The notes: generated from the letters alone by a model not told the origin. 13,898 nucleotides of DNA from SG8-40 sp050050435 (GCA_050050435.1 JASFUE010000055.1:1-13898), one strand, 5' to 3'. Counted from the first letter of the stretch, positions 1-8,886 are shown. Translations and numbers: made by a program.

Positions 1-3000
1 TCCCAGTTGCGCCGCCAGCCTGATTCGTTGCGCTTCACCACCCGACAGACTCGGCGCCGAGCGATCCAGCGTCAGATAACCCAGTCCGACCTCGGACAGA
101 AATCCCAGACGGCTTCGCAATTCGGCAATCAGATCGCGGGCAATCGCCTGCTCGCGCCCTTCAAGCCCGACCTCTTCAAACGAATGCGCAAGCTCTTCGA
201 CCGGCCGGCTGCCATAGCCGGCAATGTTCTCGCCACGCCATCTGACGGCCAACGCCGTGTCGTTGAGCCGGCTGCCATGACATGCCGGGCAGGATTCCTC
301 GACTTCCAGCCAGTCGATCCACGAGTCGAGCACATGGTCCTCGGTGCCGCTGCGCGCGCGCTGCTCATCCCACTCGATTTCTGCAATCTTCAGCCCGGTG
401 CCGTAGCAGGACGAGCACCATCCATGGCGCGAGTTGTACGAGAACAGTCGCGGATCGAGTTCCGGAAAGCTGTTGCCGCACGACGGACAGGCGCGCTTGG
501 TCGAGTACACCGTTTGCGTCATCGGCCCACCGGTCATCAGCTGATCAAGCGGCGCAATGATGTGCACCACACCTTTTCCATATTCCAGCGCGCTTCGCAA
601 CGCCGCACGCAACCCGGCCTCGTTCGCCGCACTCACCTTCACGTCGGCCACTGGCAACTCAATGACGTGTTCGCGAAAGCGGTCGATACGTGGAAACGGC
701 CGCGTCGGCAGATATTCACCATCTACGCGCAGGAACCCGAAGCCGCGATTGTGCGCCCAACGCGCCAGATCGGTATATACGCCCTTGCGGTTGCTCACCA
801 GCGGCGCCAGAAAACCGATGTGCTGGCCCCTGAAATCACGCTGGATGCGCGCCGCGATCGCGTCCTCGCTTTGCGGTTCGATCGCCACCTCGCAATCGGG
901 GCAATACTGTGTGCCCAGCTTAACGAACAACAGGCGCAGGAAATGATGTATTTCCGTGAGCGTGCCGACCGTGCTCTTCCTGCCGCCGCGGCTGGTGCGC
1001 TGTTCGATGGCCACGGTTGGCGGAATGCCGTGAATGGCATCGACGTCCGGGCGTGAGGCCACCTGCACGAACTGGCGCGCGTAGGCATTGAGCGATTCCA
1101 GATAGCGGCGCTGCCCTTCTCCGAACACGATATCGAATGCCAGCGTCGACTTGCCGCTGCCGGAAACACCGGTAATGACCGTGAACTGCTTGCGCGGCAG
1201 CGCGACATCGAGGTTCTTCAGATTGTGCTCGCGCGCATTGCGAATGCGGATGAACTCGTCCAGTTGCCGTCCGGGCCGAGGCGGCTGCGGCTGCGGCGAC
1301 GCCTGCAGCAGTTCCTGCAACTGGTGGCTGTAATCCTGCAGCGCGCGCCCGGTGTGCGAGCGCGCATGCTGTTTCACCGCGTCCGGCGTGCCGGCGCAGA
1401 CCACTCTTCCGCCGGCCTCGCCACCTTCCGGGCCCAGGTCGACAATCCAGTCAGCGGCGGCGATGACGTCGAGATTATGTTCAATGATGACCAGCGAGTG
1501 GCCGGCGTCGACCAGTCGGCGCAACGAGCGCAGCAGCTTGGCGATATCGTCGAAATGCAGCCCCGTGGTCGGCTCATCGAACAGAAACAGGCTGCCGGTC
1601 TCGGCCACACCGTTTACGCGCGCCAGATGCCCGGCGAGCTTGAGCCGTTGCGCTTCACCGCCGGAAAGTGTCGGCACTGGCTGGCCCAGGCGCAGATAGT
1701 CCAGGCCGACATCCGCCAGCGGCTGCAAACGGCGCAGCACTTCGGGCAGATCCGCAAAATATCCCGTGGCTTCGGACACCGTCATTTCCAGGACGTCGGC
1801 AACATTACGCGCAGCCTTGCCCTGCGCCGAGATGGTGACTTCCAGCACTTCGGGCCGGAAACGCTTGCCGTCGCAATCCGGGCAGCGCAGATACACGTCC
1901 GACAAGAACTGCATTTCGACATGCTCGAAACCATTGCCGCCGCAAGTCGGGCAGCGTCCGTCACCGGAATTGAAGCTGAACATCCCGGGCTTGTAGCTTC
2001 GTTCACGCGCCAGCGGCGCTTTCGCGAACTGTTCGCGTATGGCATCGAAAGCGCCCACATAACTGGCCGGATTGGAGCGGGTGGTACGGCCGATCGGCGT
2101 CTGGTCCACCATCACTACGTCCGCAACCGCTTCGTAACCGCGCAATGCCTTGTGCGCGCCCGGGGTCTCGGTCGGTTTGCCCTTGTGTTTGAGCAATGCC
2201 GGATACAACACGTCCTGTACCAGCGTCGACTTGCCTGATCCGGACACGCCCGTGATGCAGACCAGCCGGTTGAGCGGAATCGAAACGTCCACGTTCTTCA
2301 GGTTGTTTTGCGATGCGCCGATGATCTGCAGCGCCGGCGCCGAAGCCTTGACCGGAAGCTGCGCCAGACCGGTATCAGTGCTGCGCCGGCCGTAGAGATA
2401 ATCCCCTGTCAGCGATTCGGCACCGGCAAGCCGCGACGGCTCATCGAAGAAAATAATCTGGCCGCCGTTTTCACCCGGTCCCGGCCCCATGTCAATCAGC
2501 CGGTCCGCGGCGAACATGATCTGCGGATCGTGCTCGACTACCACCAGTGAGTTACCAGCATCGCGCAAGTTGCGCATGACCTCGATCACCCGCCCCATGT
2601 CACGCGGGTGCAGACCGATGGAGGGCTCATCGAGAACGAACAGCGTATCGGTCAGCGACGTACCCAGCGCCGTGGTCAGGTTGATGCGCTGGACTTCACC
2701 GCCGGACAGCGTGCGCGATTGGCGATCCAGAGTGAGATAGCCAAGGCCGACCTGCTGCAGGTAATCGAGCCGCGAACGGATCTCGCGCAGCAACAGATCG
2801 GTTGCTTCATCCAGCGCAGCGCCCACACGTGCAGTCTGCGCCGCAGCATGAAAGGCGTCGAAGAAATCCTTGCAGCGGTCAATCGGCAACAGCACCAGGT
2901 CGTGCAGTGTCAGCCCGTCCACCGCCTGCAATTGCTGCGGCGTCCACTCCACTCCCGGCGGATGGTAGCGCGCAGACGCATCGAGTACCGCATCCGCGGT

Positions 3001-4242
3001 CGCCCTGTCGCCGACGCGCCAGAGCAAGGCCTCGTGTTTGAGGCGGCTGCCGTTACAAACCGTGCATGGCGTATAGGCACGGTATTTGGATAACAGCACG
3101 CGGATGTGCATCTTGTAGGCTTTGCTCTCGAGCCAGGCAAAGAAATGGCGCACGCCATACCAGGTGCCCGGCCATGATTTGCGCCAGCTCACCCACTCCG
3201 GCTCGCCCTCCAGCACCCACTGGCGCTGTTGCTGCGTCAGTTCACGCCATGGCGTATCGAGAGGGATATTGCGCTTGTGTGCATATTTCTCGAGGTCGTC
3301 CTGGCATTCCCGGAAACTTTTCGTCTGCCATGGCTTGATCGCACCTTCGCGCAACGTCAGCGACTCATCGGGAACGATCAGCCCGAAATCGATACCGATC
3401 ACCCTGCCGAATCCGCGGCAGGCTTCGCAAGCACCGACCGGCGAGTTGAACGAAAACATCCCCTGACTCGGTTCGTGGTAATGAATATCGCAGTCGGCAC
3501 AATGCAGGTCGTTGCTGAACTTCCAGGTGGCCGTCGGCGCGCCTTCGTCATCGATCACATGCACGCGTATGCGCCCGTGGCCGACACCCAGCGCCGATTC
3601 CAGTGCCTCGATGACGCGTTCGCGCCCGGCCGATGCCAGCCGGAAACGATCCTGCACAACTTCGAGGCTGCCCTTCTTTTTGGTAAATACGCGCGTATAG
3701 CCCTGCGCCTCGAGCAACTGCAGCACTTCCTTCTCGGAAAAATTCTTCGGCACGTCGATCGAAAACGTCATGACCAGACGTGGATCATCGTTTTGCTGCG
3801 CACGCTGCTGCAACGCACTGTAGATCGAATCCGGCGTATCGCGGCGCACTGGTAGCGCGCACTTGCGGCAATGCAGATGCGAGACACGCGCAAACAGCAA
3901 CTTCAGGTGATCGGACAGCTCTGTCATGGTACCGACCGTCGAGCGCGAAGTGCGAACCGGGTTGGTCTGGTCAATGGCAATTGCCGGCGGCACGCCTTCG
4001 ATTGCATCAACCTGCGGCCGATCCATGCGATCGAGAAACTGACGCGCATAGGGCGAGAAAGTTTCCACGTAGCGACGCTGCCCTTCGGCATACAGAGTAT
4101 CGAATACCAGCGATGACTTGCCGGAGCCGGACACGCCGGTGACCACCAGCAGTTCGCCCAGAGGCAGATCGATATCGAGGTTTTTCAGGCTGTTCTGACG
4201 CGCTCCGCGAATGCGGATGGTGTCTGCGGATTTGCTTTTCAT
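1..4242 (-). CDS. uvrA: Tandem-fused excinuclease ABC subunit UvrA (3' end beyond left edge)
   Basis: DNA-damage recognition ATPase of nucleotide excision repair; UvrA dimers find lesions and load UvrB. The frame is open from the ATG at 4242 to base 1 (1414 codons) with no stop. A normal UvrA is about 940 residues, so this is longer than one protein. Copy 1 is complete: Walker A GVSGSGKSS at 36-44, CxxC pairs at 125/128, 248/251, 272/275 and 393/396, ABC signature LSGGE at 512, second Walker A at 665-673, the UvrA zinc finger C764-x2-C767-x19-C787-x2-C790, second LSGGE at 859, then DEPTTGLH. A Pro/Gln-rich linker (about 969-994) leads into copy 2: GARxHNLKN-like start near 1000, Walker A at 1025-1033, C1114-x2-C1117, LSGGE at 1399. 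The remaining roughly 500 residues lie outside. I see no LexA-type box (CTG-N10-CAG) upstream and only a weak ribosome binding site. Double-length UvrA is known in Chlamydia and, from memory, in some proteobacteria. Confidence 0.95.
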   Translation of the reverse strand, partial: MKSKSADTIRIRGARQNSLKNLDIDLPLGELLVVTGVSGSGKSSLVFDTLYAEGQRRYVETFSPYARQFLDRMDRPQVDAIEGVPPAIAIDQTNPVRTSRSTVGTMTELSDHLKLLFARVSHLHCRKCALPVRRDTPDSIYSALQQRAQQNDDPRLVMTFSIDVPKNFSEKEVLQLLEAQGYTRVFTKKKGSLEVVQDRFRLASAGRERVIEALESALGVGHGRIRVHVIDDEGAPTATWKFSNDLHCADCDIHYHEPSQGMFSFNSPVGACEACRGFGRVIGIDFGLIVPDESLTLREGAIKPWQTKSFRECQDDLEKYAHKRNIPLDTPWRELTQQQRQWVLEGEPEWVSWRKSWPGTWYGVRHFFAWLESKAYKMHIRVLLSKYRAYTPCTVCNGSRLKHEALLWRVGDRATADAVLDASARYHPPGVEWTPQQLQAVDGLTLHDLVLLPIDRCKDFFDAFHAAAQTARVGAALDEATDLLLREIRSRLDYLQQVGLGYLTLDRQSRTLSGGEVQRINLTTALGTSLTDTLFVLDEPSIGLHPRDMGRVIEVMRNLRDAGNSLVVVEHDPQIMFAADRLIDMGPGPGENGGQIIFFDEPSRLAGAESLTGDYLYGRRSTDTGLAQLPVKASAPALQIIGASQNNLKNVDVSIPLNRLVCITGVSGSGKSTLVQDVLYPALLKHKGKPTETPGAHKALRGYEAVADVVMVDQTPIGRTTRSNPASYVGAFDAIREQFAKAPLARERSYKPGMFSFNSGDGRCPTCGGNGFEHVEMQFLSDVYLRCPDCDGKRFRPEVLEVTISAQGKAARNVADVLEMTVSEATGYFADLPEVLRRLQPLADVGLDYLRLGQPVPTLSGGEAQRLKLAGHLARVNGVAETGSLFLFDEPTTGLHFDDIAKLLRSLRRLVDAGHSLVIIEHNLDVIAAADWIVDLGPEGGEAGGRVVCAGTPDAVKQHARSHTGRALQDYSHQLQELLQASPQPQPPRPGRQLDEFIRIRNAREHNLKNLDVALPRKQFTVITGVSGSGKSTLAFDIVFGEGQRRYLESLNAYARQFVQVASRPDVDAIHGIPPTVAIEQRTSRGGRKSTVGTLTEIHHFLRLLFVKLGTQYCPDCEVAIEPQSEDAIAARIQRDFRGQHIGFLAPLVSNRKGVYTDLARWAHNRGFGFLRVDGEYLPTRPFPRIDRFREHVIELPVADVKVSAANEAGLRAALRSALEYGKGVVHIIAPLDQLMTGGPMTQTVYSTKRACPSCGNSFPELDPRLFSYNSRHGWCSSCYGTGLKIAEIEWDEQRARSGTEDHVLDSWIDWLEVEESCPACHGSRLNDTALAVRWRGENIAGYGSRPVEELAHSFEEVGLEGREQAIARDLIAELRSRLGFLSEVGLGYLTLDRSAPSLSGGEAQRIRLAAQLG

Positions 4243-4370
4243 TTCTGCCAATCGAAACTCTCTTTCACAATCAACTTGCCAAGCGTCACCTGCGTGTTGC
4301 AAACGCCATCAAACCTTGCATAACCGTGCTTTTGTCACCAGAAGTCGGGGTCGGGACCGGACGAGCACGC

Positions 4371-5603
4371 CTATCCCGGCACACCTGCCATACCAAGAGC
4401 CTGGAACACCAGCAAGACAACAGCGAGCATCAGCCCGCCATATGGAACCCACACGGGGTAGACCCGAACTCCCGGCGGCGCTTCCTGCACCTTCTTGATT
4501 CGAATCAAGGAAAGGTTGACCAGAACGAACACCACCAGAATGGCGAGACTCGTGAGCTTCGCCAGTGTAACCAACGGCAACCACAGTGCGAACAACAGCA
4601 CACCGGCCGCAATGACCGCAGTGGCAACAACGGGGGTGCCGGTGCACCTGCTCACAAGAGCCAGCGTCCTGAACGTCCAGCCCGCCCGCGCCATGCCGTA
4701 CAACATTCGAGAGGACATTATCATCTGGATCAACGCACCGTTGATGACAGCAAACAGGCTGATCAGCGCGATGATCGTCGGTTGCGCACCAGTCGCGCGC
4801 TCGAACACCAGCGCCAACGGGGCATCACTCCGGGACAAGGTCGAAAGCGGCAATGCCAGCACGGCGGCGGTCACGACCAGAATATAGAGAAAGGTCGAAC
4901 CGGTCAGCGCCAGAATAATCGCCCGGGGCACGTTGCGTTGCGCATCTTTCACCTCTTCAGAGACATTGACCATGTCTTCAAAGCCGATGAATGCATAAAA
5001 GGCCAGAAAAGCACCAGCCGCCACGCCCCACCAGGCATTGATCTCGAGCGGTGGGATCAGTTCCCCGAACCGTTCCGGCAGTGAAACGAAGCTGTCTGCG
5101 GAAACGGCAATAATCATGACCAGACCGGCAATTTCGATTACGGTCGCCACCGCGGCCACCGAAACCGATTCGAGTATGCCCCACAGTGCGAGCATGCCGA
5201 GTACAAACACCACTGCAAAAATGACCGGAGATCGGGGAAGTTCCACGAACACCGCCAGGTAACCGGCGAAACCGTTGACCAGGGTCGCCGAGGACACCAG
5301 GCCAGAGAAGACGATCAGTAACCCGACCAGCGTCGACAACGCCTGGCGACCCAGGCCTTGCTGGACATAGACGGCCTCGGCACCGGATAAAGGGAAACGG
5401 GCTGCGAGTTCAGCATAGGTAAACGCGGTGAAAGCCGCCACCAGGGCAGCAACAAGAAAAGCGACTGGCGCATACATCCCTGCCACACCAGCGACCTTGC
5501 CCACCAGAACATAAATTCCTGCCCCGAGGATCGTTCCGAGCCCGTAAAAAGTAATCAACGGTAGTGACAACGAGCGCCGTAGTCCCGATTGCTGTGTTTC
5601 CAT
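4371..5603 (-). CDS. APC-family amino acid permease
   Basis: Inner-membrane amino acid transporter of the amino acid-polyamine-organocation superfamily, 410 residues, near the usual 410-470. The N-terminal GTILGAGIY (23-31) is the family's substrate-binding glycine motif on helix 1. GFEDMVNVSEE at 207-217 and the following VPRAI segment are typical of cationic/neutral amino acid permease-like members, and MSSRMLYGMAR at 296-306 is the conserved helix 8 region. I count about 11-12 hydrophobic segments. The substrate cannot be read from the sequence. The frame stays open upstream to 5774, but the ATG at 5603 is preceded closely by AGGAG and gives the expected short cytoplasmic N-terminus, so I take it as the start. 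The gene ends 128 bases before the uvrA start on the same strand; the two need not share a transcript. It is divergent from the glutathione S-transferase gene. Confidence 0.92.
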   Translation of the reverse strand: METQQSGLRRSLSLPLITFYGLGTILGAGIYVLVGKVAGVAGMYAPVAFLVAALVAAFTAFTYAELAARFPLSGAEAVYVQQGLGRQALSTLVGLLIVFSGLVSSATLVNGFAGYLAVFVELPRSPVIFAVVFVLGMLALWGILESVSVAAVATVIEIAGLVMIIAVSADSFVSLPERFGELIPPLEINAWWGVAAGAFLAFYAFIGFEDMVNVSEEVKDAQRNVPRAIILALTGSTFLYILVVTAAVLALPLSTLSRSDAPLALVFERATGAQPTIIALISLFAVINGALIQMIMSSRMLYGMARAGWTFRTLALVSRCTGTPVVATAVIAAGVLLFALWLPLVTLAKLTSLAILVVFVLVNLSLIRIKKVQEAPPGVRVYPVWVPYGGLMLAVVLLVFQALGMAGVPG

Positions 5604-5674
5604 ATCTCCTGATGCTCTTTTACCGGCAGCAGCGGCCGGGCCGAAGTGCCGATCAGATTCTAAGGGATTCCTTT

Positions 5675-5683
5675 TGCTAGACT
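5675..5683 (+). promoter_or_regulatory. Candidate extended -10 promoter element for the glutathione S-transferase gene
   Basis: TGCTAGACT has the TGn extension and a -10-like hexamer (TAGACT) about 37 bases before the ATG at 5720, in the gap between divergent genes. No convincing -35 box lies 17 bases upstream. A promoter is expected here, but this exact placement is only a guess from the motif. Confidence 0.3.
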
Positions 5684-5719
5684 CTGCGCACCGTGCCATC
5701 GCACGCATGAGGCCAAACG

Positions 5720-6337
5720 ATGATCGATCTGTATTTCGCACCGACTGCCAATGGGTTGCGCGCAACCGTGGCACTGGAAGAAACCGGCCTGCCGTACCGG
5801 CTTCATAGCATCGACCTGTACGCAGGAGAACAGCATACGCCAGAGTTTCGTGCCATCAATCCTGCCGGTCTGATTCCGGCGATTGTCGATTCGCAGGGCC
5901 CGGGCAACCAGCCGTTGCGCCTGAACCAGTCAGGCGCAATCGTTTTGTACTGCGCCGAAAAAGCAGGCAAATTTATCCCCGTCGATGCTTCTGTTCGGGC
6001 ACTGGCGATGCAGTATTTTATGCAAGCTGCAAGCGACATTTCCGGAACCAGCATGACCATCTTTCGTCTCGAACAAACCGCGCCGGAGAAATCAGCAGCG
6101 AATGTCGGTTACTTCACGAAGCGGCTGAAAGACGCTTTTCTGGCTTGCGAGCAGGCATTGCAGGAAAACGAATATCTTGCCGGGGAATTATCCATCGCTG
6201 ACCTGATGTTGTACCCTTCCTTCGCATTGCGCCGTTCGTTGATTGGCGCGGAGCCCGGTTACGATAACCTGCGGCGATGGGCGGATAATATGGCGGGGCG
6301 CCCGGCAATCGAACAGGCCATGGCGTATGCAGGGTAA
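5720..6337 (+). CDS. Glutathione S-transferase family protein, YfcG-like (nu class)
   Basis: Cytosolic thiol-handling enzyme of 205 residues, the usual size for the family. The N-terminus MIDLYFAPTANG closely resembles Escherichia coli YfcG, a GSH-dependent disulfide-bond oxidoreductase. Thr9 and Asn11, which sit next to the glutathione sulfur in that class, are present, and no Tyr/Ser/Cys catalytic residue of other classes is seen. Pro53 (LIPAIVD) is the conserved cis-proline of the thioredoxin-like domain. Gln70-Ser71 replaces the usual Glu-Ser that holds the glutathione gamma-glutamyl group. SIADL at 158-162 with Asp161 is the helical-domain N-capping motif. GAGG lies seven bases before the ATG. 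The gene is divergent from the permease and followed by a 161-base gap before the TerB-like gene. The family is secure; the disulfide reductase activity is inferred by resemblance, and the substrate is unknown. Confidence 0.9.
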   Translation: MIDLYFAPTANGLRATVALEETGLPYRLHSIDLYAGEQHTPEFRAINPAGLIPAIVDSQGPGNQPLRLNQSGAIVLYCAEKAGKFIPVDASVRALAMQYFMQAASDISGTSMTIFRLEQTAPEKSAANVGYFTKRLKDAFLACEQALQENEYLAGELSIADLMLYPSFALRRSLIGAEPGYDNLRRWADNMAGRPAIEQAMAYAG

Positions 6338-6498
6338 ATGTGCGGCATGGTTGCCAACAGTGTGGTGCAATGCGATCTGAAAACGGGATCGAACAAAGCG
6401 ATTGAACACAAGGTCCTGGCAGGATGGTTGAACGAAGGCACATTCCATCCGTCGAAACGGTGTTAATGAATTTCCCGGACGAAGGGAGCCGATCAGAC

Positions 6499-7014
6499 AT
6501 GGCACTTCCATTACGTAACTTTCTGGACGCGATCACCGATGGCCTGCAAAAAGCGGTTGGCGGTGAAACCGAGCAGGAACGCCAGACCAGACAAATCCGC
6601 CAGACCCAGCAGGCGGTTGCCACATTGCTCTACGAGACCGCTCGCGTGGATAGCAATATCAAGAACGAGGATCTGCAGGTTGCCTGCGAGTGCCTGCGCG
6701 AACTGTTCGCTCTGTCACCCGAGCAAGCGCGTGCGTTGCTGGACCAGGCCGCTGCGCCCGGCCAACGGCCGACTTCCTATCTTCCAATGACCAAACTGGT
6801 CAATGAACGCTTCAGTCCGCACGAGAAATACCGTCTCGTTGAATACATGTGGCGGGTTGCCAACGCGGATTTCGAAATCGACATGTACGAAGACCATCTG
6901 GTGCGCAAGATCGCAGAGCTGCTCTACGTGCCCCACCGTGATTTCATATCGGCGAAACTGCGCGCCCGGGACAGTTCGAACGGGGATGATTCAAACCAGG
7001 GCGGTTCAGAATAG
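6499..7014 (+). CDS. TerB-like protein (COG4103 family)
   Basis: A small all-helical soluble protein of 171 residues in the family annotated as TerB tellurite resistance-like. Residues about 35-155 form the TerB fold in two similar helical halves, ARVDSNIKNEDLQ (48-60) and VANADFEIDMYEDHL (120-134), each at a position where family members carry an acidic, DG-containing metal-binding-like loop. The C-terminal YVPHRDFISAKL (143-154) is also typical. In both loops the usual glycine is replaced (by Ser and by Phe). The last 15 residues are polar and probably disordered. I chose the ATG at 6499 because GGGAG lies ten bases upstream and the protein then begins at an amphipathic helix; in-frame starts at 6424 and 6466 lack a good site. 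The antiporter gene starts 30 bases downstream, suggesting cotranscription. The true function of this family is not established, and tellurite resistance should not be assumed. Confidence 0.85.
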   Translation: MALPLRNFLDAITDGLQKAVGGETEQERQTRQIRQTQQAVATLLYETARVDSNIKNEDLQVACECLRELFALSPEQARALLDQAAAPGQRPTSYLPMTKLVNERFSPHEKYRLVEYMWRVANADFEIDMYEDHLVRKIAELLYVPHRDFISAKLRARDSSNGDDSNQGGSE

Positions 7015-7044
7015 CAGCGCCACTTCACGAGTCACAATAGTTCC

Positions 7045-8886
7045 GTGAACCACGATACGGAAATCGGAATACATATTGCCGGAATCGGCGCACTGGCCAT
7101 TCTCTGCCAGTGGCTGGGCTGGCGTCTGAAGCTACCCGCAATCGTATTCCTGCTCATTGCCGGGCTGCTCGCCGGGCCGTTCACGGGGTGGCTGCGACCA
7201 GACGAGTTGTTCGGCGATCTGTTGTTTCCAATCATATCCCTGCTAGTCGCCGTGATTCTCTTCGAAGGCAGTCTGACTTTACGACTTTCCGAGATCCGCG
7301 GTATCGAAAAAGTCGTACTGCGGCTGGTCACCTGGGGAACCCTGGTGAGCTGGGTCATCGCCACGCTGGCAACGATTTGGCTGGTCGGCACTTCCTGGCA
7401 GGTTGCCACCCTGTTTGGCGCGGTCATGGTGGTCACCGGGCCAACCGTCATCGCGCCGATGCTGCGCACGGTGCGCCCGACAACCAAGATCGCCAATATT
7501 CTTCGATGGGAAGGCATTCTCATCGACCCGATCGGCGCAATTCTGGCGATTCTGACCTACCAGTTCATCACCGCGCTGAGTTCCGAAATAGTCCTGTTGC
7601 AGACCTTCCTCACACTCGGAAAGATGGTGCTCGCCGGCATCGCGATCGGCGTAGCTGCCGGCTACCTTTTTGGCCTGGCTATCCGTCGCAACTGGGTGCC
7701 CGAGTTCCTGCATAACTTCACGGCGCTGGGACTGGTATTCGGCGTCTACGTACTGTCCAATGCGGTGGAACATGAAACCGGTCTACTGGCCGTCACGGTC
7801 ATGGGTCTTTGGCTGGCGAACATGCCGGATGTGCATACTGAAGACATTCTGGATTTCAAGGAAAGTCTTTCGATCCTGTTCATATCCGGCCTGTTCATCG
7901 TTCTTGCGGCGCGCATCGATTTCACACTGTTCCAGCAACTGGGCTGGTCCGCGCTGGGTATTTTTCTGGTGCTGCAATTTCTGGCACGCCCTCTCAAAAT
8001 CTTCCTCACAACCCTTGGCAGCAATCTGAACTGGCGCGAGTGCACATTGCTCGCATGGATCGGGCCACGCGGCATTGTCGCCGCCGCCATCAGCGCGATA
8101 TTCGGATTGAGGCTCGAACAGGCCGGATTCGCCGATGCTGCGTATCTGGTTCCCTTGAGTTTCTCCGTGATTATCGGCACCGTATTGTTGCAGGGCGCAA
8201 GTGCCGGCATCCTCGCTCGTTGGCTTGGTGTCGCCGAGCCCGAACCGCGCGGTTTCCTGGTCGTCGGCGCCAACCGCGTTGCCCGGTCCATCGCCTTGCA
8301 ATTGCGCAAAGTCGGCTATCGGACCTTGCTGGCGGACACATCCTGGGAGAATATCGAACAGGCACGCAGTGAAGGCTTCGACACCTATTACGGTAGTCTT
8401 GTATCGGAGCATGCGGACAGACATCTCGACCTGATTGGTCTGGGCGGCTTGCTGGGACTGTCAGCGCATAATGCGCTGAACAATCTGGCAGTCATGCGTT
8501 ATCGCCGCGAGTTTGGCGACCACGCCACCTACGCCCTGCACGCCAGCCGCGAGCGGGTACCTGAAAATCTGCGCATTGCCCCGGCCCAGGCCACGCACGA
8601 GTTGTTTGGCAAGGAAGTCAGCTACTCACAACTGAACAAGATTCTGAATGAGGGCGCGGTTACAACCATCGCTCTGGGTGAAGACGAGACCCTGGACACG
8701 TTCCTGGAAGCGAACCCCGATGCCATCGCACTGTTCGCGGTCGGCCCGAAAGGCAATGTTCAACCTTACACCTCGGCCACGCGCCCGGCTGCAACACATG
8801 GCTGGAAGATCATTGCAATCTCCCCTGCCTTTGCCAAGGACGCGGAGGAAGAGAGCACCAGCCCCGAGGAACGGCAGCCAAAGTAA
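7045..8886 (+). CDS. CPA1-type cation/proton antiporter with C-terminal RCK (TrkA-N) domain
   Basis: Inner-membrane Na+ or K+/H+ exchanger of 613 residues. Residues 1-395 contain about 12-13 hydrophobic helices. Diagnostic segments are FEGSL (73-77), TGPTVIAPMLR (131-141), EGILIDPIGA (156-165, with Asp161 as the likely ion-binding acid) and GPRGIVAAA (340-348), as in the NhaP/CPA1 group. Residues about 403-500 form a Rossmann-like RCK domain with an acidic residue (Asp431) at the end of strand 2, which in relatives binds NAD(H) or nucleotides and gates transport. The nucleotide-binding glycine motif reads GANRVA instead of GxGxxG, so ligand binding may be altered. The tail after about 595 is acidic and polar. 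The start is a GTG 30 bases after the TerB-like stop, with only a weak ribosome binding site, which fits translation within an operon. Ion specificity cannot be told from the sequence. Confidence 0.92.
   Translation: MNHDTEIGIHIAGIGALAILCQWLGWRLKLPAIVFLLIAGLLAGPFTGWLRPDELFGDLLFPIISLLVAVILFEGSLTLRLSEIRGIEKVVLRLVTWGTLVSWVIATLATIWLVGTSWQVATLFGAVMVVTGPTVIAPMLRTVRPTTKIANILRWEGILIDPIGAILAILTYQFITALSSEIVLLQTFLTLGKMVLAGIAIGVAAGYLFGLAIRRNWVPEFLHNFTALGLVFGVYVLSNAVEHETGLLAVTVMGLWLANMPDVHTEDILDFKESLSILFISGLFIVLAARIDFTLFQQLGWSALGIFLVLQFLARPLKIFLTTLGSNLNWRECTLLAWIGPRGIVAAAISAIFGLRLEQAGFADAAYLVPLSFSVIIGTVLLQGASAGILARWLGVAEPEPRGFLVVGANRVARSIALQLRKVGYRTLLADTSWENIEQARSEGFDTYYGSLVSEHADRHLDLIGLGGLLGLSAHNALNNLAVMRYRREFGDHATYALHASRERVPENLRIAPAQATHELFGKEVSYSQLNKILNEGAVTTIALGEDETLDTFLEANPDAIALFAVGPKGNVQPYTSATRPAATHGWKIIAISPAFAKDAEEESTSPEERQPK

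Noticed and set aside
7..4142. Several long plus-strand open frames (for example 7-1056 and 1225-2238).
   Set aside because: They lie opposite the uvrA frame, whose motifs are intact throughout. Their translations are rich in Arg, Gln and His and match no family, as expected for antisense frames of GC-rich coding DNA.
4243..4370. Possible LexA (SOS) box or strong promoter upstream of uvrA.
   Set aside because: I searched for CTG-N10-CAG and for paired -35/-10 boxes on the minus strand and found nothing convincing.
5604..5774. N-terminal extension of the amino acid permease to 5774.
   Set aside because: It is polar, unlike permease N-termini, and overlaps the divergent GST start. The ATG at 5603 has an AGGAG directly upstream.
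6499..7014. A tellurite resistance operon.
   Set aside because: Only a TerB-like gene of the COG4103 type is present. No terZ, terA, terC, terD or terE genes are nearby, and this family name is inherited and not evidence of function.
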